Of a stretch of DNA of 64,000 nucleotides, positions 51,068 through 59,113 are shown one piece after another. Each line of letters begins with the position of its first letter. Within the stretch, counting starts at the first letter, position 1. Location: contig NZ_CP095741.1 of the NCBI RefSeq assembly GCF_023078475.1, positions 4,682,501 through 4,746,500 of the forward strand. The letters are read 5' to 3'. The translations under genes and the position numbers were made by a program. Origin of the DNA: Luteibacter aegosomaticola (GTDB taxonomy: Bacteria; Pseudomonadota; Gammaproteobacteria; Xanthomonadales; Rhodanobacteraceae). The notes beneath the pieces were generated by a model. That model made no database searches and had not been told where the DNA came from. It saw only the letters and a list, made by a program, of their open reading frames with translations.

Positions 51068-51841
51068 ATGGATACCACCCTTCTGAAAGGCCTTAATGTC
51101 CTCGAAGCGATTGCCCGCTCGCGGGGCGCCCGAGGCGTCAGCGAACTGGCCCGAGAGCTCGAGCTGACCAAGAGCAACGTGCACCGCACGCTGCAGACAC
51201 TGAGCGCGGCAGGCTACGTCCGGCCCGCCGCCGCGCCCGGCACCTACGAATGCACGCTGAAGCTGTTCGAGATGGCTAGCGGCGTCGTGGCACGCATCGA
51301 CGTGCGGCAGAGCGCAGATCCCTTCATGCAGCAGCTCGCGCGGCTCACGAAGGAAACCATCCATCTCTCGATCCTGGATGGCACCGACGTCATCTACCTC
51401 AACAAGATCGAATCGCCGCAGCCGGTACGTGCCTACTCCACCATCGGTGGCCGCGCGCCCGCGCATTGCGTCGCGTCGGGCAAGGCGCTGCTCGCGTGGC
51501 AGGGTGAAGGCGTCCTCAGCCAGCTGCCGGCGCGCCTGCCTTCACCGACGCTGCGCTCCATCGCCACGATCGATGCGCTGCTCGAAGAACTCACCCGCGT
51601 GCGCCGCCAGGGTTTCGCCGTGAACCGCGGCGAATGGCGCGAAGGCGTGGGTGGCGTCGCCGCCATCGTCTTCGACATGCATGGCATGCCCGTGGCCGCC
51701 CTCGGCATCTCCGGACCCGTCGAGCGCCTGCGCCCGGCCAGCGTCCGCAAATACAGCGAGCTGGTGATGGAGGCCGCGCTCGGCCTCTCGCGCGCGCTCG
51801 GATATTCGCAGGCCGGCTACCCGCCGGTCGCCGCCGCCTGA
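51068..51841 (+). CDS. IclR family transcriptional regulator
   Basis: A 257-aa regulator with N-terminal winged HTH (LLKGLNVLEAIARSRGARGVSELARELEL, SNVHRTLQTLSAAGYV) and a C-terminal IclR effector domain (KETIHLSILDGTDVIYLNKIES, AHCVASGKALLAW, GFAVNRGEWREGVGGVAAIVFD). Such proteins bind small carboxylates or CoA-pathway intermediates. It lies between the divergent uptake operon and the catabolic run and probably controls both. ATG 51068 preferred over a TTG 15 bp upstream. Confidence 0.94.
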   Translation: MDTTLLKGLNVLEAIARSRGARGVSELARELELTKSNVHRTLQTLSAAGYVRPAAAPGTYECTLKLFEMASGVVARIDVRQSADPFMQQLARLTKETIHLSILDGTDVIYLNKIESPQPVRAYSTIGGRAPAHCVASGKALLAWQGEGVLSQLPARLPSPTLRSIATIDALLEELTRVRRQGFAVNRGEWREGVGGVAAIVFDMHGMPVAALGISGPVERLRPASVRKYSELVMEAALGLSRALGYSQAGYPPVAAA

Positions 51842-51864
51842 TTTCCCCTTAAGGAGTAGCAAAC

Positions 51865-53025
51865 GTGCAGCCGTTGAAAGGCATTCGAGTTATCGAGTTC
51901 TGCAGCGTGGCCGCGGGCCCGTTTTGCGCCATGTTGCTGGCCGACATGGGCGCCGATGTGATCAAGGTTGAACACCCCGAGGGCGGCGACAGCATGCGCG
52001 CCTGGCCGCCCATCAGCGAGGGCTTCAGCGAGAACTTCGCCTCGGTGAACCGCAACAAGCGTTCGGTCACGCTGGATCTGAAGGATCCGGAAGACAACGC
52101 TCGCGCCCGCGAGCTCTCGGCCAACGCCGACGTCGTGATCGAGAACAACCGCCCCGGCGTCATGGCGCGCCTCGGCCTGGATTTCGCCACGCTGTCGAAG
52201 ATCAACCCGCGCCTGGTCTACTGCTCCATCTCGGCGTTCGGCCAGGAGGGTCCGCGCGCCCGCGAGGCCGGCTTCGACCTCACGATCCAGGCCATGGCCG
52301 GCGTGATGAGCGTCACTGGCGAGGAAGGCGGCGCGCCGGTGAAGTGCGGCGTGCCGCTGTCGGACTTCGCCACGGGCCTTTACGCCGCGTTCGCTGTCAC
52401 CAGCGGTCTGCGTGAGGTCGAGGTCAACGGCAAGGGCATGCACATCGATGCGTCGATGTTCGGCGCCTCGCTCGCCGTGGGTGCGCTGCAGACCAGCCAG
52501 TACTTCGGCAGCGGCATCGATCCGGTGAAGCTCGGCTCTGCGCATCCGCGCAATGCGCCGTACCAGGCGTTCAAGGTGGCCGATGGCTATGTGGCCATGG
52601 CGGCGGGCAACAACGCCTTGTTCCGTTCCGCCGCGGCCGCGATCGGCCGCGAGGAGCTTGCCGGCCTCGAACGCTTCGGTTCCACCGCTTTGCGGGCGCA
52701 ACATCAGGCCGAGCTGAAGCAGATTTTTGAATCAGTATTCGAGACACTTTCGGTGCAGCAGGTACTGGCCATGTTCCGCGATGCGGGCGTGCCGTGCGCT
52801 CCGCTCAACAGCTACTCCGAAGCACTGGCCGATGAGCAGGTGGCCTACATGGGCTGGGTCCAGCCGCTGGAGCTGCCGTCGGGCGTCGTCACCCGCACGT
52901 TCGCATCGCCGCTGCGCTTCGCCGGTGAAGGTCTGCCGATCTACCGTCGCCCGCCGGCCCTGGGCGAGCACAATGTCGAAGTGTTCGGCGAGACCACACC
53001 CGTGGCGGAGGCCAGCCATGGGTGA
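51865..53025 (+). CDS. CaiB/BaiF family III CoA-transferase
   Basis: A 386-aa enzyme transferring CoA between carboxylates by a covalent Asp anhydride. N-terminal PLKGIRVIEFCSVAAGPFCAMLLADMGADVIKVE is the family signature, and the catalytic Asp is D167 in CGVPLSDFATG. GTG start with AAGGAG 8 nt upstream. Overlaps the crotonase gene by 8 bp. Third position in the run after the IclR gene. Substrate pair unknown. Confidence 0.94.
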   Translation: MQPLKGIRVIEFCSVAAGPFCAMLLADMGADVIKVEHPEGGDSMRAWPPISEGFSENFASVNRNKRSVTLDLKDPEDNARARELSANADVVIENNRPGVMARLGLDFATLSKINPRLVYCSISAFGQEGPRAREAGFDLTIQAMAGVMSVTGEEGGAPVKCGVPLSDFATGLYAAFAVTSGLREVEVNGKGMHIDASMFGASLAVGALQTSQYFGSGIDPVKLGSAHPRNAPYQAFKVADGYVAMAAGNNALFRSAAAAIGREELAGLERFGSTALRAQHQAELKQIFESVFETLSVQQVLAMFRDAGVPCAPLNSYSEALADEQVAYMGWVQPLELPSGVVTRTFASPLRFAGEGLPIYRRPPALGEHNVEVFGETTPVAEASHG

Positions 53026-53743
53026 GTTGCTCGTTTCCCGCACCGGCAGCGTGCTCGAGCTCACGCTCAACCGCCCCGAAAAGATGAATGCGCTGTCCGC
53101 TTCGCTGGTGGAAGCGCTGCACGAAGCACTTGACCAGGCGGATAGCGACGGTACGCGCCTGGTGATCTTCCGCGGCGAAGGCAAGAACTTCTCCGCCGGC
53201 TTCGATTTTGGTGGCTACGATACCCAGAGCGAAGGCGACCTCGTACTGCGCTTCGTCCGTATCGAACAGTTGCTGCAGCGCGTGGCCCATGCGTCCTACG
53301 ACACGCTTGCCTTCGCGCAGGGGCGAAACTTTGGCGCCGGCGTGGATCTGTTCGCCGTGTGCAATCGCCGCGTCGCTACCACTTCTTCCAGCTTCCGTAT
53401 GCCGGGGCTCGGTTTCGGTCTCGTGCTCGGCAGCCGCCGCTTCGCCGCGATGGTCGGCGAAAGCTGGGCCCGGCAAGTCTTGCAGGAAGGCATCACCTTT
53501 GAAGGGACGGAGGCGCACGCACGTGGCTTCGTGACCGTACTAGCCGATGCCGACGCATGGGCCGGCGAACGCACGCGCGCCGAAACCGCTATGCACGGCC
53601 TGGGCGAAGACGCCACCACCCGGCTGTTCCGAGTCACCCGTTCCGATACCCGCGCGGCCGACATGGCCGAACTCGTTGCCTCCGCGGCACGCCCCGGCCT
53701 GCAGGGCCGGCTGCGTGCGTACCGCGAAGCCCTGGGCAAATAA
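53018..53743 (+). CDS. Crotonase/enoyl-CoA hydratase superfamily protein lacking both catalytic Glu
   Basis: A 241-aa crotonase-fold protein. Oxyanion-hole loops are FSAGFDFGG (about 58-66) and FGAGVDLF. At the two positions that hold the catalytic glutamates of enoyl-CoA hydratase it has D110 (GAGVDL) and G130 (FRMPGLGFG). Hydration of a simple enoyl-CoA is therefore unlikely; an isomerase, hydrolase or ring-opening reaction is possible. It lies between the CaiB-type enzyme and the two-subunit CoA-transferase and overlaps the former. Confidence 0.88.
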   Translation: MGELLVSRTGSVLELTLNRPEKMNALSASLVEALHEALDQADSDGTRLVIFRGEGKNFSAGFDFGGYDTQSEGDLVLRFVRIEQLLQRVAHASYDTLAFAQGRNFGAGVDLFAVCNRRVATTSSSFRMPGLGFGLVLGSRRFAAMVGESWARQVLQEGITFEGTEAHARGFVTVLADADAWAGERTRAETAMHGLGEDATTRLFRVTRSDTRAADMAELVASAARPGLQGRLRAYREALGK

Positions 53744-53756
53744 CCGGAGAATCTCC

Positions 53757-54578
53757 GTGAGTACTTCCAAGATCATCCCGCTCGGCGATCTCACCGCCAT
53801 GGTCCCCGACGGCAGCTCCCTCGCGCTTGGTGGCAGCTTCCTCCACCGCGGCCCGTTCTCGTTCGTCCGCGAGCTTATCCGCCAGGGCAAACGCGACCTC
53901 GAGATCATCAAGCAATCGCCGGGCTACGACATCGACATCCTGTGCCGCGCCGGCTGCGTGCGCCGTACCCGCGCCGGCATCGTCGCGATGGAAGGCAACT
54001 TCGGCCTCGCGCCGTACTACCGCAAGGCGGTGGAGCAGAAGGAAATCGAGCTCGAGGAACACGCCTGCGCCAGCCTCACCGCCGGCCTGCGCGCCTCGGC
54101 GTTCGGCGTGCCGTTCCAGCCTTGCGGCGGCCTGCACGGCTCAGCCGTGCCCGAGCTCAATGGCTGGAAGAAGATCGAAGATCCGTACGGTACGGGCGAA
54201 GAGGTCTATGTGATCCCGAAGATCACCCCGGATTTCGCGGTGATCCACGCGAACGAAGTGAGCCCCGAGGGCGACGTGCGCGTGTTCGGCACCTCGCATT
54301 GGGACCGGATCATGTCGCGCTCCGCGAAGCGCGTGCTGGTGATCGCCGAGCGGGTCGCGAGCAGCGCCTCGTTCTCGACCCAGCCGGAACTCACGCTTAT
54401 CCCGCACTTCCTCGTCGACGCCATCGCCATCGTGCCGGGTGGTGCGTGGCCAGGTTCGTGCTGGCCGCATTACGAGGTGGATTACCCGGCCGTCGAGGCC
54501 TACCTGCCTGCGGGCGACGACGTGCTCGCTGCCCATCTCGCCGCAGCCCCGGAAGCCAAGGAGGCCGCCCATGCGTGA
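53757..54578 (+). CDS. CoA-transferase family I, alpha subunit (GctA/IpdA-like)
   Basis: A 273-aa subunit with the Rossmann-like CoA-transferase fold: IIPLGDLTAMVPDGSSLALGG, LEIIKQSPGYDIDIL, and GTSHWDRIMSRSAKRVLVIAE. The arrangement is that of glutaconate CoA-transferase subunit A and of IpdA, the ring-cleaving hydrolase subunit. GTG start with GGAGA upstream. Overlaps its partner by 8 bp. Confidence 0.9.
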   Translation: MSTSKIIPLGDLTAMVPDGSSLALGGSFLHRGPFSFVRELIRQGKRDLEIIKQSPGYDIDILCRAGCVRRTRAGIVAMEGNFGLAPYYRKAVEQKEIELEEHACASLTAGLRASAFGVPFQPCGGLHGSAVPELNGWKKIEDPYGTGEEVYVIPKITPDFAVIHANEVSPEGDVRVFGTSHWDRIMSRSAKRVLVIAERVASSASFSTQPELTLIPHFLVDAIAIVPGGAWPGSCWPHYEVDYPAVEAYLPAGDDVLAAHLAAAPEAKEAAHA

Positions 54579-55320
54579 GTCATGGTCACCGTTCTCGTTC
54601 ATCGTGACGAACCTCGCACGCTTCGTGCGCCCGAACGAAATCACCTTCAGCGGTGTGAACTCCACGCTGCCGATGCTCGCCTGCCTGCTCGCCAAGCGCG
54701 CGTACGATTTCGAGTACACCTATATCAATGTCGCTGGCGGCGTCGATCCGCAGCCTTCCGCCATTCCCATCTCCAGCTCCGATCCGGTGCTGGCCGAAGG
54801 TTCGCGTTCCATCTTCTCAAACGAGGACTTCTACGACCTCTGCACGCGCGGGAAGATGGATCTGTGCTTCCTGGGCGCGGCACAGGTCGATGGCCTGGGC
54901 CAGACCAATGTGTCGAGCATCGGCGACTGGCATAACCCGAAGGTCCGCCTGCCCGGTGGCGGCGGTGGTGCAGTGATGCTGCCGACGGCGCGTCGCGCGG
55001 TCACCTGGCGCACCGAGCACTCGCGCCGCACGATGGTGGAGAAGCTCGATTTCCTCACGGCGGCGGGTGGCATGCACGGCGTCGTTACGCCGATCGCGGT
55101 GTTCATCAAGCGCGACGGCAAGCTGGCACTGCAGTCCTGGCACCCCGAGAGCTCGCTTGATGAGGTGCGCGCGCGGACCGGTTTCGCGTTCGATGCGGAA
55201 GGCGCCACGCCGGCCGAGCTGCCCACGGCACGCGAGCGCGACGGCCTGCGCTCACTCGACCCGATGGGCACGTTCGAACGCGATGCGGGGGTGCGTCTCC
55301 GCCCGGAGGCGGCGGCATGA
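54571..55320 (+). CDS. CoA-transferase family I, beta subunit (GctB/IpdB-like)
   Basis: A 249-aa partner subunit: ITFSGVNSTLPMLACLLAKR, then YINVAGGVDPQPSAIPISSSD, CFLGAAQVDGLGQTNVSSIG and VRLPGGGGGAVMLPTARR. Where GctB-type transferases carry the catalytic Glu (an ExG motif after the second strand), this protein reads NVAGG, without a Glu. That resembles IpdAB, which is a C-C hydrolase rather than a transferase. The identification of that position is by eye. The stop overlaps the ligase start (ATGA). Confidence 0.88.
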   Translation: MRESWSPFSFIVTNLARFVRPNEITFSGVNSTLPMLACLLAKRAYDFEYTYINVAGGVDPQPSAIPISSSDPVLAEGSRSIFSNEDFYDLCTRGKMDLCFLGAAQVDGLGQTNVSSIGDWHNPKVRLPGGGGGAVMLPTARRAVTWRTEHSRRTMVEKLDFLTAAGGMHGVVTPIAVFIKRDGKLALQSWHPESSLDEVRARTGFAFDAEGATPAELPTARERDGLRSLDPMGTFERDAGVRLRPEAAA

Positions 55321-56813
55321 ACTCGTTCTCCCTCTCGTCCCTGCTGCACGATGCGTTGCGTGCGCATGCGGCGCTTGGCCGCCGCGCCTTTCTCGTTGGC
55401 GACCAGGTGGTCAGCTACAGTGCGTTCGCCGACCGCATCGAGGCCTATGCTTCGGGCTTCGGTCACGCAGGGCTGTCGCGTGGCGATTTCGTCGGCATCG
55501 CGTCGGCCAAGACCGTGGAATGTGTCGCTGCGTTCTTTGGTGCGATGCGTGCGGGGCTCTGCCCGACGGTGATGGAAGCGCGCATTTCTTCGGAAGAGCT
55601 GGCTTCGCGCATGGGCGCGGTGGGTATGCGCTTGCTGGCGTGTGACGAAGCCGACATGCCGGGTGGTTGCGCGGAAGCGCTTGCCGGGATCGATGCCAGG
55701 GCCGTGCCGCTGGCGTCCATGGCTTCCGACGCTCCCTTCAATGCACCCGCCCTCACGGAGGAAGATCGCGCCCTGCTGCTCTTTACCTCGGGCAGCACGG
55801 GTCGGCCGAAGGGCGTGTTGTTGTCTCACGGCAACCTCATGGCCAACGCCCGCGGCGTAAGCGCGCATACGGGCGTGACGGCGGCTGATCGTCTTCTGCA
55901 TATCATGCCGCTGCACCATACGAACGGAATCAACAACCAGCTCGTCGTGCCGCTACTTGCCGGTGCGGAGATCGCGCTCGTGGAGCGCTTCCGTGCCGAC
56001 GACATCGTGGATTGCCTGCGCCATTACCGGCCCACGTATGTCACGGGCGTGCCGACGATGTACTCGCGCGTACTCGCCAAGCTCGAGTCCGGCGAACGGT
56101 TCGAATCGCTGCGTTTCCTTCGTTGCGGCTCCGCACCGATCACCCCGGCATTGCATGAGGCCATCGAGGCGGCGTTCGGCGTGCCTCTGGTGGTGTCGTA
56201 CGGTCTTTCCGAAGCCACCTGCACCACCACGATGAACCCGCCGAACGCGCGGAAGATCGGCAGCATCGGCACCGTGCTCGAAGGCCAGGAGCTGGCGTTG
56301 TTCCAGCCTGGCACCGATGAGCGCGTGGCTCCCGGGCAGGATGGCGAGATCCGCATTCGCGGCCCGGTGTTAATGCAGGGCTATATCGGCGCTGAGGTGG
56401 AATCGCCGATCGTCGACGGCTGGCTGCGCACGGGTGACCTCGGTCGTTTCGACAGCGAGGGCTACATCACCATCACCGGCCGCATCAAGGATGTGATCAT
56501 CCGCGGCGGCGAAAATCTCTCGCCGGGCCTCATCGAGAACCAGCTCGAAAAGCACCCCACGGTGAAGGAATGCTGCGTCGTCGGCGCCGCCGATGCGGAT
56601 CTTGGCGAGGTACCGATCGCCTTCGTGGTCGCGCAGGCCGGCTCAACCCTCGACCTCGATGCCCTGCGCGAGCATGTGATGCAAGGCCTCTCCCGTGTCT
56701 ACGTGCCGGCCCGCATCCACGTCCTCGCCACGCTACCCACCGGCAGCCTCGGCAAGGTCGACCGCAATGCGCTCAAGCGGATGGCGGCACAGCCGAATGC
56801 CGCGGCGGCCTGA
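55317..56813 (+). CDS. AMP-dependent acyl-CoA synthetase
   Basis: A 498-aa adenylate-forming ligase. Core motifs: LLFTSGSTGRPKGVLLSHGN (P-loop), VSYGLSEATCTTTMN, GWLRTGDLGRFD and the C-terminal hinge GRIKDVIIRGGENLSP, with the final catalytic Lys in TGSLGKVDRN. It activates a carboxylate to its CoA thioester and, as the last gene, may activate the imported substrate while the transferases recycle CoA. Substrate unknown. Confidence 0.94.
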   Translation: MNSFSLSSLLHDALRAHAALGRRAFLVGDQVVSYSAFADRIEAYASGFGHAGLSRGDFVGIASAKTVECVAAFFGAMRAGLCPTVMEARISSEELASRMGAVGMRLLACDEADMPGGCAEALAGIDARAVPLASMASDAPFNAPALTEEDRALLLFTSGSTGRPKGVLLSHGNLMANARGVSAHTGVTAADRLLHIMPLHHTNGINNQLVVPLLAGAEIALVERFRADDIVDCLRHYRPTYVTGVPTMYSRVLAKLESGERFESLRFLRCGSAPITPALHEAIEAAFGVPLVVSYGLSEATCTTTMNPPNARKIGSIGTVLEGQELALFQPGTDERVAPGQDGEIRIRGPVLMQGYIGAEVESPIVDGWLRTGDLGRFDSEGYITITGRIKDVIIRGGENLSPGLIENQLEKHPTVKECCVVGAADADLGEVPIAFVVAQAGSTLDLDALREHVMQGLSRVYVPARIHVLATLPTGSLGKVDRNALKRMAAQPNAAAA

Positions 56814-56829
56814 GCCGCGAGGCACCCCC

Positions 56830-56896
56830 ATCGCGTGCAAGCACGCTCCTACAACAGACCTGCGCAGGCTCTTGTAGGAGCGCGCTTGCGCGCGAT
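56830..56896. repeat. REP-type inverted pair, family B copy 4
   Basis: Reverse unit 56830-56852 and forward unit 56874-56896 with linker AACAGACCTGCGCAGGCTCTT. The pair and linker are nearly the same as 48045-48111, which also follows the last gene of an operon. Confidence 0.9.
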
Positions 56897-56905
56897 AGCT
56901 CCTGG

Positions 56906-57487
56906 CTAAAGTCCGTCAGCCCGCATCCCTTCCGAAAGCCACGTGCGTACAGGCTCCACGAACGGCGGCGCGATGATCACGATTTCGTTGGACGAGACCA
57001 TTCCCTGATCGCTTTTCAGGAACGCCGCGCGCTGCTCCGCGGTGCTCTGCGTCGGCTCTAAGGCCCAGTCCATTGAGAGGTCATACCTGATCGTGAACGG
57101 CCCACCGTTGCCGTAGTCGTATTCCTTCGTCAGGTCCACGGTCCGTTCCAGGGTCTCGCCGGGCTGCATGATCTCGAACAGCGATGCTGGCAAGTGGCCA
57201 AAGTTAACCCACGCGCCACGATAGCGCGCCTTATACCCGAACGCGTCAGTCACCAGAAACTGATCTCGCGGCAGTCCCCCTCCGGTCTCGATGAACGGGG
57301 TAGCCGCTTTAAAATAGTGCACGGGTTCGTCACCATCGTTGGTTAGGGTCAATGTGACAAGGACTCGATCGTGAAAGCCGGGCGGCGCGCTATCGCGGAG
57401 CGTGGCGACCAGATGGGAGCCTGCGAGGGCGTGCGTGCTGAACAGGGCGGCCGCGAGGGCGACGCACCCGAAACGTAGTAACTTCAT
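56906..57487 (-). CDS. Secreted protein resembling an M35 protease propeptide-like domain
   Basis: A 193-aa exported protein, signal peptide ending ALA/GSH near residue 22. The mature part reads like an immunoglobulin-like strand domain: VTLTLTNDGDEPVHYFKAATPFIETGGG, LPRDQFLVT and YDLSMDW. This order resembles the N-terminal domain of deuterolysin-type (M35) proteases, but no HExxH or catalytic domain follows. It is 20 bp downstream of another secreted unknown on the same strand. Could be an inhibitor or binding protein; unproven. Confidence 0.75.
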   Translation of the reverse strand: MKLLRFGCVALAAALFSTHALAGSHLVATLRDSAPPGFHDRVLVTLTLTNDGDEPVHYFKAATPFIETGGGLPRDQFLVTDAFGYKARYRGAWVNFGHLPASLFEIMQPGETLERTVDLTKEYDYGNGGPFTIRYDLSMDWALEPTQSTAEQRAAFLKSDQGMVSSNEIVIIAPPFVEPVRTWLSEGMRADGL

Positions 57488-57507
57488 TTCGACTCCTTGT
57501 CGGTCGT

Positions 57508-58392
57508 TTAGCGGCCGCTGCCATCCAGCAACGCGTCAATCGATTCGCCCAGGCGTGCCAGGGTGGCGATCGGCTCGGAGGCTGGCCCGCTGGGGAGCTG
57601 ATGGCGCGCCGCCCGAAGCGCCGCGACAAGCCGACCCTCCGGGTCATGGACGACGTCCCGCGAGAACAACGTGCCACCCAATCCCCGCACGGTGTCCAGC
57701 GTGCCCTCGATGCCGTACTCCAGCTGGAGCCCACTCCCTAGCGACACCACCCTCCCTTGCTCAATGCGTGCGTCCACCACCAGATGCTCCCCGCGTCCGG
57801 TGATGTCCGCGCCCGTGGCGTCCCATGCCACGGTCCAGGTCACGGGGTCCCCTCCCCGGACCAGGCGCTCGAGCAGCCTCCCCTGGTCAAAACGTTCGAC
57901 GGTCTCAGGGGCGCCAACGACGGCCTCGCCTGCTTCAGGCAGCACGCGACTGAGGGCCTTGCAGCGGACCGGGAACCCGGTGCCCATGTCGAGCATGCGG
58001 TTGGGGTATGGGCCCACTTCCATCCCCATGAATTCCGTATAGATCCCGAAATTGGCCGGACAGGACCACGCGCCCACGCCGAACCCATCGCTCTCGACCA
58101 GCTCGGAGCCACCGCCGGGTCGGAAATCGGTGTAGTGGTAGTGGTAGGCGTAGCCGGTCGAAGTCGTAACGACCTGCGCGATCGTGCAGCCGATACGCCC
58201 CTCCCACGCGCAGTTGGCGGTCATCTGCCAACCGGCCGCCTGGGCGGGCACGCTGGACCAGCGGCTATCGCCCTCGTATTCAGGAAACGGAGCCATGCCG
58301 TCGTCGGCGAGTGAGGCGAGGGGGAAAACGAGGCAAAAGCCAGCCGCGAGCCGCGCAAGCATGCGCGCCCCGGCCTTCCGAACATTGGCCAT
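57508..58392 (-). CDS. Secreted hypothetical protein, 294 aa
   Basis: Signal peptide about 1-31 (LAAGFCLVFPLASLA/DDG). Mature protein with two likely disulfides (NCAWEGRIGCT, WSCPANF, RCKAL). Tyr/Gly-rich segment GYAYHYHYTDFRPGGG. No family recognised. The ATG at 58392 has AAAGGAAG upstream and begins the signal peptide; the longer frame is rejected. Probably co-transcribed with the next gene. Confidence 0.8.
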   Translation of the reverse strand: MANVRKAGARMLARLAAGFCLVFPLASLADDGMAPFPEYEGDSRWSSVPAQAAGWQMTANCAWEGRIGCTIAQVVTTSTGYAYHYHYTDFRPGGGSELVESDGFGVGAWSCPANFGIYTEFMGMEVGPYPNRMLDMGTGFPVRCKALSRVLPEAGEAVVGAPETVERFDQGRLLERLVRGGDPVTWTVAWDATGADITGRGEHLVVDARIEQGRVVSLGSGLQLEYGIEGTLDTVRGLGGTLFSRDVVHDPEGRLVAALRAARHQLPSGPASEPIATLARLGESIDALLDGSGR

Positions 58393-58828
58393 GAAACTTC
58401 CTTTGGGTTGGCGTTCCTCTGGGAACGGCGGCAAGTCTAGGTAGCGGAGGAAAGGTGGGTCAACGAACGGAATGTGAACTGGATCACACTTGTTCTTTTT
58501 TCGGATTCTTCTCACGAGGGGCGTTGCGACGTGCGATTTGGTGTCGTGTGCGGTGGTTTCGGGTGTAACCATCGGACTCGGCGCGGAGTGCTCGTACGCT
58601 GGTCGTGCGCCTACCCGTGAATAGATGGCGTTGGTCGCGCTTCGACATCGCGCGCGAGCGCGCTCCTACAGGGGAATGAGGGGTCGTCAGCTGTGCGAAA
58701 GTTCGTGCGGCGCGCGGGGTATACCACTTCGCGAGAGGCCGCATTCCGGCGCGGGCTGGGCGACCAAACCACGTCATGGACGGATAGCCGTCCAAACGTT
58801 CCTAGGAAACTTCTTTCAACAGAAACTG
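58393..58828. other. Gene-free stretch before the leu operon
   Basis: No supported gene in this 436-bp stretch. It holds one palindromic unit and, at its end, the leu operon promoter. Possible promoter elements for the minus-strand secreted pair were not resolved. Confidence 0.5.
58647..58669. repeat. Single REP-type unit, family B
   Basis: ATCGCGCGCGAGCGCGCTCC followed by TAC, the reverse orientation unit, without a partner nearby. Confidence 0.75.
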
Positions 58829-58858
58829 TTGACACGCGTCAAACGGGTGACGTACGTT
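58829..58858 (+). promoter_or_regulatory. Promoter of the leu operon
   Basis: -35 TTGACA (58829-58834), 18-bp spacer, -10 TACGTT (58853-58858), then 7 nt to the leader ATG. The geometry is identical to that of the thr operon promoter. Confidence 0.7.
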
Positions 58859-58865
58859 CGACCGC

Positions 58866-58994
58866 ATGACGCAGCGCACCACCCATGGCCGCTTTTCCCT
58901 GAATCGACTTACCAAGGTCGACGGAAAGCTGCGTCTCGGCGGCGGCCTCCTTCTTATTAACCTTGTACTTATTACCTGCGGAGGTGCGGGCTAA
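58866..58994 (+). CDS. leuL: leu operon leader peptide (attenuator)
   Basis: A 42-codon frame, ATG to TAA, whose residues 28-36 read LLLINLVLI: five Leu, two Ile and one Val in nine codons. It ends TCGGAG. A canonical terminator follows 46 nt later and the operon behind it makes leucine, so this is a branched-chain attenuator peptide. The last codons contain GTGCGGG (58984-58990), which pairs with CCCGCAC (59044-59050) in the terminator's left arm; a ribosome stalled at the Leu codons would leave it free and block the terminator. No Shine-Dalgarno. Confidence 0.92.
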   Translation: MTQRTTHGRFSLNRLTKVDGKLRLGGGLLLINLVLITCGGAG

Positions 58995-59040
58995 GGGCAA
59001 GTGTCCAGGTGAAACGAAAATAACCTGAAGACTCCTTAAG

Positions 59041-59074
59041 AACCCCGCACCCGGTAACGGATGCGGGGTTTTTT
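59041..59074 (+). terminator. Attenuator terminator of the leu operon
   Basis: AACCCCGCA (59041-59049), 12-nt loop, TGCGGGGTT (59062-59070) running into TTTTTT (59069-59074). Placed between the leader peptide and leuA. Confidence 0.92.
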
Positions 59075-59113
59075 AATGCCTCCAGCCCGCCTCGACAACG
59101 AGCGGAGCCAGAC

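Noticed and set aside
58484..58835. Small minus-strand frames before the leu operon
   Set aside because: They overlap a palindromic unit and the leu promoter, have no ribosome-binding site and no recognisable content.
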